IMG/VR virus record: IMGVR_UViG_3300017726_000032
Location: 1 to 34,245 of that record
From: a virus
Length of the DNA stretch: 34,245 nucleotides
Strand: one strand, 5' to 3'
A program made the position numbers and the translations under genes. Below the pieces are notes generated by a model. The model ran no database searches. It was not told the DNA's origin and saw only the letters and a list, made by a program, of their open reading frames with translations. Shown one piece after another: positions 1 through 7,873 of this stretch (position 1 is its first letter; every line of letters starts with the position of its first letter).

Positions 1-119
1 AAGACTTTGTCGTGATTGTAAGTTATTGTATCACCTTTTTTATTTGTGAATTCAATAGTTTGATTTTTACCGACTAGTGATTGTCTTACGACAAATCTTT
101 TTGAAATTAAGTTACTCAT
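1..119 (-). CDS. Unknown protein, N-terminal part, cut by window edge
   Basis: The reverse complement opens with ATG at 119-117 and stays open to the window edge, giving 39 codons that begin MSNLISKRFVVRQSLVGKNQ. It is preceded by an A/T-rich leader (AATTAAAATTTAAAACT) of the same kind seen before the plus-strand genes, which supports the start. The fragment is hydrophilic and basic, with no motif I recognise. It is the only minus-strand gene seen and marks the start of a divergent transcription unit to the left, probably a different functional module. Function unknown; the 3' end lies outside the window. Confidence 0.7.
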   Translation of the reverse strand, partial: MSNLISKRFVVRQSLVGKNQTIEFTNKKGDTITYNHDKV

Positions 120-388
120 AGTTTTAAATTTTAATTGTTATTATTTAGTTACGTTTATATTATCTTTAGTGTAATGTATTTAGTTTGTAAAAGTATATTG
201 TTTGTTTACTTGTTATTTTGTGTGTAGTAGTATTCCGCAATCACTCTCATTATCTAAATTATTATTATTTATTAAACTCATATATATTATCGAGACACTT
301 TGTATTAAGTTTGTAAACATAGTAAGTAATATTTACAAAATATAGTGAGTATATAAAGTAAAAGGTGAAATAATTTTACAAATATATA

Positions 389-415
389 TATAAAAAGGGG
401 CCCCCACTTTTGTAT
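389..415. other. G/C island with imperfect dyad symmetry
   Basis: GGGGCCCC at 397-404 is a perfect 8-bp palindrome. It is embedded in an imperfect larger dyad, with TATAAAAA on the left and CTTTTGTATA on the right. This is a striking pure G/C block in a strongly A/T-rich spacer. It could be an operator, part of a terminator for one direction, or a replication or packaging landmark; the sequence alone does not decide. Confidence 0.35.
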
Positions 416-494
416 ATTGCATTTTGTTTTACAATAAAAGTACGGGAGAGTAGTGGCAACACTTTACTCCAATATATCTAATAACTTTTTTTAT

Positions 495-539
495 GTGACA
501 CTAGCTATATAGATCCTAATAGTAACAGGCAATTGTCAC
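495..539. promoter_or_regulatory. Inverted repeat GTGACA...TGTCAC, operator candidate
   Basis: GTGACA at 495-500 and its complement TGTCAC at 534-539 are separated by 33 bp, about 40 to 85 bp upstream of the first rightward gene. The right arm extends to GCAATTGTCAC, whose reverse complement GTGACAATTGC recurs at 15610-15620 in another intergenic gap. A protein-binding site is plausible but unproven. Confidence 0.25.
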
Positions 540-581
540 CATTATTTTAAAACACTATAAATACATGTAATATATTATAGT

Positions 582-815
582 ATGGCAAAGCAGAAACTAA
601 GTCTTAGAGCTAGAGCGGCTAAGAAACGTAGAGATTTAAAAACCGCTAATGGCGCGAGACGTAAGAAGATGCGAGCTGAAAACCAGCGTAAGAGACGTGC
701 TGCTATTAAAGCAGGAAAGAACATACGTGGTAAAGATTACGACCACAAAACCAAGAGGTTCGTAAGCGTAAAATCTAACCGCGGAAACAGAGGACGCGGT
801 ACGAAGAAAGAATAA
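582..815 (+). CDS. Small highly basic protein, putative nucleic-acid-binding
   Basis: This 77-residue protein is extremely rich in Lys and Arg (runs such as AAKKRRDLK, GARRKKMRAE, NQRKRRAA). It has almost no hydrophobic core and no Cys, signal peptide or membrane segment. The C-terminal part (GKDYDHKTKRF, then a Gly/Arg/Asn tail) is less helical than the N-terminal half, which could form one long basic helix. Such composition suggests binding to DNA or RNA, for example condensing the genome or acting on the ribosome; this is inference from charge only. It is the first gene of the rightward block, next to the divergent control region. The start follows an A/T-rich leader and is the only reasonable ATG. 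Confidence 0.8.
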   Translation: MAKQKLSLRARAAKKRRDLKTANGARRKKMRAENQRKRRAAIKAGKNIRGKDYDHKTKRFVSVKSNRGNRGRGTKKE

Positions 816-847
816 ACTATACCTCTGCAACCTAAAAACCTAATACA

Positions 848-1132
848 ATGACGTATTTTTATTACAGGACTAGTACATCTAGTCAACCACAAATCAATGA
901 ACAAACCATTAAATTCTGGAAGCACTTAGCTGAAAAGAAAAACTGGCGTATAGTCCAGCTACCTAATGGATTTTATCAAACCGAATACCAAGACTTCGAT
1001 GAAGCCTGGGTAGACGTTACAAGAAGAGAAACTATGGACGGAGCAGAGGCTGCTATTGATGGTAGCATCGAGCATTATGGTAAAAGATTAGATTTTATCA
1101 AAGGACCGAAAGTAGTTAAAGAATTTAAATAG
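848..1132 (+). CDS. Conserved-type hypothetical protein, 94 aa
   Basis: A 94-residue soluble protein rich in aromatic residues (MTYFYYRTSTSS; FWKHLAEKKNW; LPNGFYQTEY). The second half, with EAWVDVTRRETMDGAEAAID and a terminal GPKVVKEFK, reads like an alpha/beta domain. It resembles small uncharacterised proteins I associate with marine phages, but I know of no function. It lies between the basic 77-residue protein and groEL in the same orientation, with short gaps, and is probably co-transcribed. The start is set by ATG after an A-rich leader (CCTAATACA). Confidence 0.75.
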   Translation: MTYFYYRTSTSSQPQINEQTIKFWKHLAEKKNWRIVQLPNGFYQTEYQDFDEAWVDVTRRETMDGAEAAIDGSIEHYGKRLDFIKGPKVVKEFK

Positions 1133-1154
1133 GAATAAAATAAAATTTAATTAA

Positions 1155-2720
1155 ATGGAATATAATCAACCTAGTCAGATTGTAAAAGATCTGAACTTTA
1201 GCGAAGACGCTAAATGGAAAATAATTGAAGGAGTAGAGAAACTGAACAACGCAGTTAAATCTACATTAGGCGCTTCAGGAAAATGTGTCATCTATGAAGA
1301 TGCATTAGGAAAACCGGTGATAACAAAAGACGGTGTAACAGTAGCAGAATCTGTTGTCTTATATGACCCGGTTGAAAATATAGGTGCAACACTTATAAAG
1401 GAAGCTGCTAGCAATACTGTGAAAGAAGCAGGAGATGGTACCACTACGGCTACTGTTTTAGCTCATTCACTTTTAAAGATAGCAAGCGCTAGACAATCTG
1501 ACAATGTTAGAGAGATAAAACAAGGTATTAAATCAGCTACAGATAAAGTAATGACATACTTAGATAAAGTAAGCATCGATGTAAATGATGATTTACTTGA
1601 GCATGTTGCTACAATATCAACTAATAATGATAGTGAACTTGGTACCTTTATATCATCAGCATATAAACAAGTAGGTAAAGATGGTGTAGTATTAATGGAA
1701 GAGTCACCAACAGGAGAAACATATGTTGATGTTGTTGATGGTATACAAATAAAATCTCCGTTAAAATCACCTCATCTTGTTACAGATAAAGATAGAGGCG
1801 TTGCAGAACTAGATAATCCTTTAGTACTGATAACATCGTCACCAATACCTAATATACGTAAAATACAACCTATATTAGAACACTGTATAAAGAAAAACAG
1901 ATCTTTACTTATAGTTGGTGAATTAGAGCAACAGCCTAAAGCAGCATTATTAACAAACAAGGTTAAAGGTAATATAAAGATTAACTTTATTGACTTACCT
2001 GGCTTTGGTCCTACTAAACAGGATAGTACTGAAGATTTAGCAATAGTAACAGGTGCTAAAGTTATTAATGAAGAGCTTGGTGATGACTTTGATCTTATTG
2101 ATGTAGATTGTTTAGGTGAAGCAGTTAAAACTGTTACAGATGACAAACATACAGTGTTTACTGTAAATAAATCTGGAAAAAGCCTTAAAGATCGTATAAA
2201 ACAAGTAAAAGATATAATAGGTAAAGAAACTAAAAATCCTTACTTAAAAAAGAAACAACAAGAGAGATTAGCAATACTTAATGGATCAGTAGGGATTGTG
2301 TTTGTAGGAGCTGATAGTAAAGTAGAACTAAAAGAAAAGAAAGACAGGATAGAAGATGCAATATATGCTACCAAAGCAGCTTTACAAGAAGGCATCGTTC
2401 CTGGAGGTGGTATAGCGTTACTTAATGCTAGTAACAATATAACACCTAAAAATGTTGGAGAAGAATTATTATTACAGGCAATACAAACACCTTTCAATGT
2501 AATACTAGATAACGCAGGTATTGAAAAACCTACTAAACTAGTTAAAGGTCAAGGTATAAACGTAGTAACTGGTAAAAAGGTTAATATGATTAAGTCTGGA
2601 ATTATCGATCCGGTTTTGGTTACAAAATCGGCGCTAAAAAATGCTGTGTCAGTAGTTACGACTATTATATCAGCTGATTGTGTAATATCTAATATGAGGA
2701 TAAATGAAAGCAATAAATAG
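1155..2720 (+). CDS. groEL: Phage-encoded chaperonin GroEL (Cpn60)
   Basis: The 521 residues cover a full group I chaperonin, slightly shorter than the usual ~548 and without the C-terminal Gly-Gly-Met tail. The hallmark ATP-binding motif GDGTTTATVLA is at residues 93-103. KDGVTVAES lies upstream near residue 58. The second equatorial block RIEDAIYATKAALQEG leads into GIVPGGGIA at 413-421, and GIIDP is near residue 483. The Asp in RIEDA corresponds to the catalytic Asp398 of E. coli GroEL. The product would fold phage virion proteins in the host cytoplasm, alone or in place of host GroEL. The co-chaperonin gene follows and overlaps by 17 nt. Divergence is high, particularly in the apical half. 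Leader TAAAATTTAATTAA fixes the start. Confidence 0.96.
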   Translation: MEYNQPSQIVKDLNFSEDAKWKIIEGVEKLNNAVKSTLGASGKCVIYEDALGKPVITKDGVTVAESVVLYDPVENIGATLIKEAASNTVKEAGDGTTTATVLAHSLLKIASARQSDNVREIKQGIKSATDKVMTYLDKVSIDVNDDLLEHVATISTNNDSELGTFISSAYKQVGKDGVVLMEESPTGETYVDVVDGIQIKSPLKSPHLVTDKDRGVAELDNPLVLITSSPIPNIRKIQPILEHCIKKNRSLLIVGELEQQPKAALLTNKVKGNIKINFIDLPGFGPTKQDSTEDLAIVTGAKVINEELGDDFDLIDVDCLGEAVKTVTDDKHTVFTVNKSGKSLKDRIKQVKDIIGKETKNPYLKKKQQERLAILNGSVGIVFVGADSKVELKEKKDRIEDAIYATKAALQEGIVPGGGIALLNASNNITPKNVGEELLLQAIQTPFNVILDNAGIEKPTKLVKGQGINVVTGKKVNMIKSGIIDPVLVTKSALKNAVSVVTTIISADCVISNMRINESNK

Positions 2721-2961
2721 TTTTTTAGTAGTAGATAAAATAAAAGAAAAGCCTAAAGCAGAAAAAGGATTTGTCTTGAGCGAGTCTCAAAATGAAGACA
2801 TTAGGTTCTTAAAAGGCAAGGTGATCAGTGTTGGTGATCAAATCAAAGGTATTAAAGAAAATAATATAGTTTGGTATGATAAAAACGCTGGACACGGAAT
2901 AGAATTTAACGGTAACTACTTCTATGTAATAAAGCACGGAGATGTAGTTATTGTTGAATAG
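2704..2961 (+). CDS. groES: GroES-like co-chaperonin (Cpn10)
   Basis: An 85-residue protein aligned by eye with Cpn10: an N-terminal strand (FLVVDKI), a Lys/Glu-rich loop where the mobile loop should be (KEKPKAEKGFVLSESQN), then KGKVISVGDQIKG, followed by NNIVWYDKNAGHGIEFNG and a terminal GDVVIVE like the usual SDILAIVE. The canonical GGIVL of the mobile loop is reduced to KGFVL, so pairing may be specific to the phage GroEL. The ATG lies inside the 3' end of groEL (17-nt overlap), implying translational coupling. The order groEL then groES is the reverse of the usual bacterial operon. The Cpn10 assignment rests on length, fold pattern and context. Confidence 0.85.
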   Translation: MKAINSFLVVDKIKEKPKAEKGFVLSESQNEDIRFLKGKVISVGDQIKGIKENNIVWYDKNAGHGIEFNGNYFYVIKHGDVVIVE

Positions 2962-3023
2962 TTAACAATTACAATTTAATATAGTCGTGCTGAAATTATT
3001 GTTTAACCCTTAAAAAAAAAATC

Positions 3024-3350
3024 ATGGTAAAAAAGTTTATTTTTTTAGCTAACGCTGCAGATGACGCGGTAGCTTATCCAGTAGGAAACTTCAGAGGTAT
3101 TGATACTTCTGCAGGAAAACTAAACCTATATTTTACTCCAATGGCAATTACAGATGTTGCTACTAGTGATGTCGCAGATAAAGTTATTTTATCTGTTGGT
3201 GCGGATGAGAAAGCTGCTGCGAAAGTAGTAGTTGACGCAATTTGCGATGCATACGGAGATAAATTCTTGGTTATCGCTGATGATGAGAACTCAGTTTATT
3301 TAACTGGTTCTGGTATCACAGCTGTTGATTCTATCACATTAGCTGCATAG
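3024..3350 (+). CDS. Small putative virion protein, 108 aa
   Basis: A 108-residue, Ala/Val/Asp-rich, Cys-poor soluble protein (FIFLANAADDAVAYPVGNF at the N-terminus, VYLTGSGITAVDSITLAA at the C-terminus). The strand-rich pattern would suit a head-decoration or accessory structural protein. I recognise similar small proteins from marine phages but no function. Codon choice leans to C-ending codons (TTC, ATC, GAC), as in the major capsid gene, which suggests strong expression. It has its own 62-bp upstream gap ending in an A9 tract before ATC-ATG. The next gene begins 3 nt after its stop. Confidence 0.75.
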   Translation: MVKKFIFLANAADDAVAYPVGNFRGIDTSAGKLNLYFTPMAITDVATSDVADKVILSVGADEKAAAKVVVDAICDAYGDKFLVIADDENSVYLTGSGITAVDSITLAA

Positions 3351-3353
3351 TAA

Positions 3354-3794
3354 ATGAGAATCGACGCGCAAGATTTGCGTGAAATGAAACTGTTTAAGTA
3401 TTACAGGCTCGTTAGAAAATGGGCCTGTAAAACTTACGGTTTAACAGACGCAGACCTTGAACTTTTAATATATTTAGACTGTAAGGACAGATTTACACGA
3501 CAAGAGTTTATCGATGGCGTATACACAATGTCATGGGATAAACAGCGATGGGAACGATTACGCTCACAAGGCTGGATCGAAGTATGGAGACATCGCAACC
3601 GCACTTCAATTAAATTTTCTATTTTTAAAACTTCATTTAAATGTTCGCAATTAATAAGCAGAATATACCGCATACTATTAGGTGAGGAAGACTTACCAAC
3701 TAGTGAGCGAAGTATATTTTTTAATAACAAATCATATACCGATAAAGTATTTAATAAAGCTATCGATGATATGGTTAAAGATATAGATCGATAA
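3354..3794 (+). CDS. Putative winged-helix DNA-binding protein
   Basis: The 146 residues contain a region (about 15-75) with a MarR-like winged-helix look: KYYRLVRKWACKTYGLTDAD, LELLIYLDCKDRFTRQEFID, then WDKQRWERLRSQGWIEVWR and a basic wing (HRNRTSIKFSIF). After this comes FKCSQLISRIYRILLGEEDL and a charged tail. In known winged-helix proteins this arrangement places a recognition helix around RWERLRSQGWI, so a phage transcription regulator is plausible. It could instead be a structural or replication accessory protein. The gene lies immediately behind the 108-residue protein and ahead of small structural-type genes. Confidence 0.6.
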   Translation: MRIDAQDLREMKLFKYYRLVRKWACKTYGLTDADLELLIYLDCKDRFTRQEFIDGVYTMSWDKQRWERLRSQGWIEVWRHRNRTSIKFSIFKTSFKCSQLISRIYRILLGEEDLPTSERSIFFNNKSYTDKVFNKAIDDMVKDIDR

Positions 3795-3812
3795 CAATTA
3801 AAATAAAAAATT

Positions 3813-4166
3813 ATGCCAAATAAAGAACCGTACAAAATGTACCCTGGTAAACACAGTGAAGTTAACCCAGGAAACTTCAAAGGAACTGAAGTTAAAAAAT
3901 ACGCAGCTTTTAATATGCACCCAATGAAATTTGAAGATCAAAAAGGAACTGGACCAGGTATTACACAAGCTGATGTTGTAAAAGCTAGAAAAGATGGATA
4001 TGAAGCAAAGATGTATCCTAAAGCTCATCATCCAATGGATTTTAGAAATCAACTTGGTAAAGCAGTAGGCTTAGCTAAAAAAGCAGACAAAGCTTATAGA
4101 GCGGAAGGTGATAAAAATGATCCGGATTATCAAAACATGATGAATCCTAAAAAATATAACAAGTAA
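3813..4166 (+). CDS. Hypothetical protein, 117 aa, Pro/Lys-rich
   Basis: A 117-residue basic protein with few long hydrophobic stretches, containing repeated short motifs with MYP or MHPM (KMYPGKHSE, FNMHPMKFEDQ, KMYPKAHHPMDF). The C-terminal half is helical and Lys-rich (LGKAVGLAKKADKAYRA). This looks intrinsically disordered at the N-terminus. No family is recognised. The clear leader AAAATAAAAAATT fixes the start, and the next gene follows after 11 nt, so both belong to one unit with the holin. Confidence 0.7.
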   Translation: MPNKEPYKMYPGKHSEVNPGNFKGTEVKKYAAFNMHPMKFEDQKGTGPGITQADVVKARKDGYEAKMYPKAHHPMDFRNQLGKAVGLAKKADKAYRAEGDKNDPDYQNMMNPKKYNK

Positions 4167-4177
4167 AATAAACCACC

Positions 4178-5191
4178 ATGGGAATATTCAGCGGTAAAAA
4201 TAAGTTCGTCATGAACGCTCTAAGAATAAAAGAGCGTGGCAGTAAAGATACACCAACTAACTTTTCAGAAAAAGCTGTAGCTTTTATGCAAGGTATGCCA
4301 GGGTATTATCCTAACATGCACGAAGAAGATGCCGATGGAAATAAAAAAATCCATGAAGACGATATAAAAAATATAAAAGTTGTAGAAGGTGAAGGTGGTA
4401 GAAAGATGTATGGTGAGATATTTGGTGATAAAGAATTTGTTGGAGAAAGAGATGAAGGTGTTTATGATGCTTTACAAAAAGAGATAGAATCTGGTTTTGC
4501 AAAGGAAAAAGGTTTTACAGGTACTGACGTAAAAGAATATGAGCAATTTAAGCTTGATCAAATGGAAGGTGATGATGTTAAGCAAGAAAAAATTGAGGTT
4601 GAAAAAGAAATAAAAGACGATACATTAGGTAAATCTATAACAGAAATTAAAGAAGTTGAAAGACAAGAAAACTTTTTTGAAGGATTTGAAAAACAGTTTG
4701 AAATAGAAGGAACAAGAGGTGAGAATAATAGATTACAGATACCAGTTACTGTTTCTAGTGGTAAAATAGATTTTAAGGATAATAACACTATGAGATGGCT
4801 TAATACTGAAGAAGGTGGAAAAGTGGTAAAGGGTATGAGTGACATGATGGGTAATATACAAGAGTCTTTAAAAAACAAAATATTACAAAATGCATCGGCT
4901 AGAGATATGCAATTATACAATATCTATCCTGATAGAGTTAACAGAAGAATTGAACAAGAGTTAAAAGGTATTATGGGTATAGGTCCTAATGATGCAAGAG
5001 GTTACGGTATATCAACTCCTCTTCATAAACTACTTGATTTGTACACTAACGATCCTGATAAACTTCAAAAAATACTAGGTTCTCTTGGTTTAACTCAAAA
5101 AGCAAAAACAATTACAGAACAACAAGAAGTAGAGTCTTCTACACCAGGTACTGAAGGTTATGAAACTAATTGGAGACAAAGAAAAGACTAA
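4178..5191 (+). CDS. Hypothetical acidic protein, 337 aa
   Basis: A 337-residue protein with very high Glu/Lys/Asp content, especially at residues 45-185 (EEDADGNKKIHEDDIKNIK; DDVKQEKIEVEKEIKDD), which suggests coiled coil or disorder. The C-terminal third (residues ~195-315) is more globular and contains MRWLNTEEGGKVVKGMSDMM and GIGPNDARGYGISTPLHK. There is no signal peptide or membrane segment. A virion-internal or assembly role is possible from its position among late genes, but I do not recognise it. Its TAA stop shares one base with the ATG of the holin gene (TAATG). Confidence 0.7.
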   Translation: MGIFSGKNKFVMNALRIKERGSKDTPTNFSEKAVAFMQGMPGYYPNMHEEDADGNKKIHEDDIKNIKVVEGEGGRKMYGEIFGDKEFVGERDEGVYDALQKEIESGFAKEKGFTGTDVKEYEQFKLDQMEGDDVKQEKIEVEKEIKDDTLGKSITEIKEVERQENFFEGFEKQFEIEGTRGENNRLQIPVTVSSGKIDFKDNNTMRWLNTEEGGKVVKGMSDMMGNIQESLKNKILQNASARDMQLYNIYPDRVNRRIEQELKGIMGIGPNDARGYGISTPLHKLLDLYTNDPDKLQKILGSLGLTQKAKTITEQQEVESSTPGTEGYETNWRQRKD

Positions 5192-5589
5192 TGAGTAAAA
5201 TATTAGCAAAAATATTTGGTGATGCTGGTGGTAACGTTGTAGATAAACTAGCTGGTGTTGCTGATCGATTTATAAGAACAAAAGACGAGAAAGCAAATTT
5301 TGAAAAAGAAATGACTCAGATATTTATTGAAGCTGAGTCTCAAATGCAAAAAAATGTCACCGAAAGGTGGAAAGCAGATTTAGAGCACGGCAACTGGTTA
5401 ACGCGTTCAGTTCGCCCTCTCGTTCTTATATTCCTAATAGTGGCGACCGTGCTCATGGTATTTATAGACAGTGGATCTTTAGCTTTTAACGTAGAAGAAA
5501 AGTGGACAGATTTACTTCAAATAATCTTGATAACTGTCATCGGATCCTATTTCGGTGGACGTAGTATCGAAAAAATAAGAAAAAAATAA
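5191..5589 (+). CDS. Holin (gene-transfer-agent/3TM holin type)
   Basis: The 132-residue product has an amphipathic N-terminal half ending in ERWKADLEHGNWLTRSVRP, then a membrane segment at about residues 76-93 (LVLIFLIVATVLMVFID) and a second at about 108-122 (LLQIILITVIGSYF). It ends with GGRSIEKIRKK. The W-K-x-D ... W-L-x-x-x-x-R-P-L entry to the first membrane helix and the YFGGRSIEK exit are typical of the phage/GTA holin family. It would permeabilise the inner membrane at lysis. A TTG 21 nt upstream could extend the frame, but the ATG overlapping the previous stop (TAATG) is the natural start. No endolysin gene is visible in the window. Confidence 0.82.
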   Translation: MSKILAKIFGDAGGNVVDKLAGVADRFIRTKDEKANFEKEMTQIFIEAESQMQKNVTERWKADLEHGNWLTRSVRPLVLIFLIVATVLMVFIDSGSLAFNVEEKWTDLLQIILITVIGSYFGGRSIEKIRKK

Positions 5590-5590
5590 T

Positions 5591-5938
5591 ATGCCTAAAA
5601 TTAGTAAAATACAAGTAGACACTACCATCAATGATGGAGACAAGGTTTTAGGCTCTGATGCGTCAGGGGCAACTAGAAATTATACTTTAAAGCAAATAGC
5701 TGATTTCGTAGTTGAATCAGGTGGATCACACAAACATCATCAAAACACACCAAGTGCGGAATGGCAAATCATACATGGTTTAGAGCTAGGTGATTATTTA
5801 CCAAGTGTCACTGTTAGATTAGATGATGGAACACATGCTGATGTTGGAGCTTTTGGTCAAGTAAAATACATCGACAAAAACGAATTAAAAATTTTCTTTG
5901 CAGCTAGTTATTCTGGCTTCGCATATATTAATAAATAA
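5591..5938 (+). CDS. Fibre-tip/tail-associated small protein
   Basis: A 115-residue protein in two parts. The N-terminus (KISKIQVDTTINDGDKVLGS ... NYTLKQIADFV) is the trimerisation-like segment common at fibre starts. The C-terminus carries HHQNTPSAEWQIIHGLELGD, then PSVTVRLDDGTHADVGAFGQ, ending in FFAASYSGFAYINK. This W-x-I-x-H ... PSV-x-V ... G-x-A-Y-x-N pattern is a beta-sandwich found repeatedly at phage fibre tips and adaptor proteins. It probably sits in the tail or fibre and contributes to receptor contact. It follows the holin by one nucleotide and precedes the large fibre gene. Confidence 0.7.
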   Translation: MPKISKIQVDTTINDGDKVLGSDASGATRNYTLKQIADFVVESGGSHKHHQNTPSAEWQIIHGLELGDYLPSVTVRLDDGTHADVGAFGQVKYIDKNELKIFFAASYSGFAYINK

Positions 5939-5954
5939 AAACAATTAAAACACT

Positions 5955-7811
5955 ATGGCAATACCTATTTTAAATCATTTAAACGTTAAGGGCAATATAA
6001 ACCTTAACGATTACAAATTAAACGATTTTGTCGTAGATCACTCTACTGAAGGCGATGCCGGAAATGTTACGGGTAAGCTGATCTTCGACACTAACGCTTT
6101 AAAATTTTACGATGGCTCCAATTGGCAGACATTAGGAACAGCATCGGGAACAATGAGTTCTTTTCAGTTAGAAGATGGAGATGGAACTGAAGTTACAATA
6201 AACGATGCAAAAGAAGTTAAATTTATAGACGGAAAAGGTTTACAAATAAACTGGTCAGACGTATCTGATGGTTCAGACGGTGATCCTTATGATCTTACAT
6301 TTGAATTAGATTTATCAAATGGATTATCAGATGTAACACCAACAAACGGTGATAAGCTTTTAACTTTAGATTCAGACGGATCTGCACAACAATTAACTAC
6401 GGTTGCAGCTCTTGCAACTTTATTCGCAGGAACTGGATTAACAGCAACTGATAGTGTTATAGCAGTTGATACGCTTAACCAAGATACTACTGGTACAGCA
6501 GATCACGTAACTATTACAGATAATGAAAACACAAACGAAGAAAACCAAATAACATTTATTGAAGGTGCTGGAGGTGCTGGTAGCCAAGGTTTAGAAGCCG
6601 ACGGTGATTTTACTTATAATCCAAGTACTGGTACTGTTAGCGCTACAATATTTAAAGGTAATATAGATGCTGTTGATGGTGATTTTGATGGAACATTAGA
6701 AGCAGACGCTATTACAGTAAACGGAACTGCTTTAGATGAGTTTATACAAGATACTGTTGGAGCTATGTTCACTAGTAATACAGAAACTAGAGTATCTGTA
6801 ACTTATCAAGATGATGATGGAACTATAGATGTTGAAGTAGATGATATGACAGCTAACACCGATGTAGATGTTAATATTGCTAACTTAACAGCTAGACTTC
6901 CTCAAATTACAGAAAGTCTTACAATTGGTGATGCGACAGATGTTACAGTAACAACATCAGGTAACTTAGTTGTAACTGGTGACTTAACTGTATCAGGTGA
7001 TACTGTTTCAGCTAACGTAGCAACTTTAGATGTTGAAGATAAAAATATAACATTAAACAAATCAGCTGGAGACTCTAGTTCTACAGCAGATGGTGCGGGT
7101 ATTACAATACAAGACGCTGTAGATGCTTCAAACGATGCTTCGATATTATGGAACGCTGCAAGTGATAAATTTCTATTTTCACATTTAATACAAGCACCAG
7201 GCACTTCGATATTTACTAACTTAGATATATCTGGTAATGTTGATATTGATGGAACAACTAATCTTGATGCTGTTGATATTGATGGTAATGTACAATTAGA
7301 CGGGACATTAAGCGTTGGTGTTGATGACACTGGTTATGATGTTAAATTCTTTGGTGCTACAGCTAGTAAGTATATGTTATGGGATGCTAGTGAAGATACA
7401 TTATACTTAACTGGAGAATTAGATGCTGGTTCGTTAGATATTTCTGGTGATGCAGATATTGATGGAACATTAGAAGCTGACGCGATTACCGTTGCTGGAA
7501 CAGCACTTAATACAGTTATTGATAACAGAATTAAGGTTGTACAAAAAACTGCAACAATAGATGTTAGTTCGTTAACAAGTAATGTGAATAAATGTAGCAT
7601 TACTCACAGTATGAACTCAACTAACTTAATTATTAAGATGTACGATAGCGTTACGTTTTTAGATGTCTTTGCAGATGTTGATAGACTTAGTGTTAATCAA
7701 ATACAAGTTGTTTTCTCTCATCAACCTAGTAACGACATCATTGTTGTTATTCAGGAAGTAATTGGAGACAATATTGCTGCGGGATCAAATATTACATATC
7801 CATCATCATAA
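5955..7811 (+). CDS. Tail fibre protein with beta-strand repeats
   Basis: A 618-residue, Asp/Thr/Gly-rich protein with tandem short beta motifs such as GNLVVTGDLTVSGDTVSANV, LDISGNVDIDGTTNLDAVDI and DISGDADIDGTLEADAITV. The last appears twice (DGTLEADAITV near residues 245 and 510). Such alternating G-N/D-hydrophobic repeats form triple beta-helices in trimeric phage fibres. The N-terminus (PILNHLNVKGNINLNDYKLN ... GKLIFDTNALKFYDGSNWQ) matches the attachment/head region of many marine phage fibres. The C-terminus, after about residue 515, has a non-repetitive strand-rich domain that may be the receptor-binding tip (KCSITHSMNSTNLIIKMYD). A hairpin terminator follows directly. Confidence 0.85.
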   Translation: MAIPILNHLNVKGNINLNDYKLNDFVVDHSTEGDAGNVTGKLIFDTNALKFYDGSNWQTLGTASGTMSSFQLEDGDGTEVTINDAKEVKFIDGKGLQINWSDVSDGSDGDPYDLTFELDLSNGLSDVTPTNGDKLLTLDSDGSAQQLTTVAALATLFAGTGLTATDSVIAVDTLNQDTTGTADHVTITDNENTNEENQITFIEGAGGAGSQGLEADGDFTYNPSTGTVSATIFKGNIDAVDGDFDGTLEADAITVNGTALDEFIQDTVGAMFTSNTETRVSVTYQDDDGTIDVEVDDMTANTDVDVNIANLTARLPQITESLTIGDATDVTVTTSGNLVVTGDLTVSGDTVSANVATLDVEDKNITLNKSAGDSSSTADGAGITIQDAVDASNDASILWNAASDKFLFSHLIQAPGTSIFTNLDISGNVDIDGTTNLDAVDIDGNVQLDGTLSVGVDDTGYDVKFFGATASKYMLWDASEDTLYLTGELDAGSLDISGDADIDGTLEADAITVAGTALNTVIDNRIKVVQKTATIDVSSLTSNVNKCSITHSMNSTNLIIKMYDSVTFLDVFADVDRLSVNQIQVVFSHQPSNDIIVVIQEVIGDNIAAGSNITYPSS

Positions 7812-7825
7812 TAAATAATTAACTA

Positions 7826-7857
7826 AATATAGACGGTGCTTCGGCGCCGTCTGTATT
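7826..7857 (+). terminator. Rho-independent terminator, UUCG loop
   Basis: A stem of 14 pairs (AAATATAGACGGTGC side against GCGCCGTCTGTATT side, with two G-U wobbles) closes on a C(UUCG)G tetraloop at 7840-7843 and is followed by TATTTTA. It lies 15 nt after the 618-residue fibre stop and 17 nt before the next gene, so it should end or attenuate the upstream transcript. Confidence 0.85.
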
Positions 7858-7873
7858 ATTTTAAATAAAATAT

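Larger units (their letters stand above)
120..581. promoter_or_regulatory. Divergent intergenic control region
   Basis: A gap of about 460 bp with no supportable gene separates the leftward gene from the rightward block, so promoters for both directions are expected here. It is very A/T-rich apart from one GGGGCCCCC island at 397-405. Octamers matching the Bacteroidota -7 consensus TAnnTTTG occur at 306-313 (plus, TAAGTTTG) and 379-386 (minus, TATATTTG). Neither has a convincing -33 TTG at the usual spacing, so they are weak. A 6-bp inverted repeat lies at 495-539. No tRNA-like fold was seen. The regulatory role is inferred from position. Confidence 0.55.

Noticed and set aside
120-581. tRNA or small RNA gene in the divergent gap
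   Set aside because: No cloverleaf-like arms or TTCGA-type loop could be found. The region is mostly A/T with only short dyads.
636-925. Minus-strand frames opposite the first two genes
   Set aside because: They overlap well-supported plus-strand genes with typical leaders and show no recognisable protein character.
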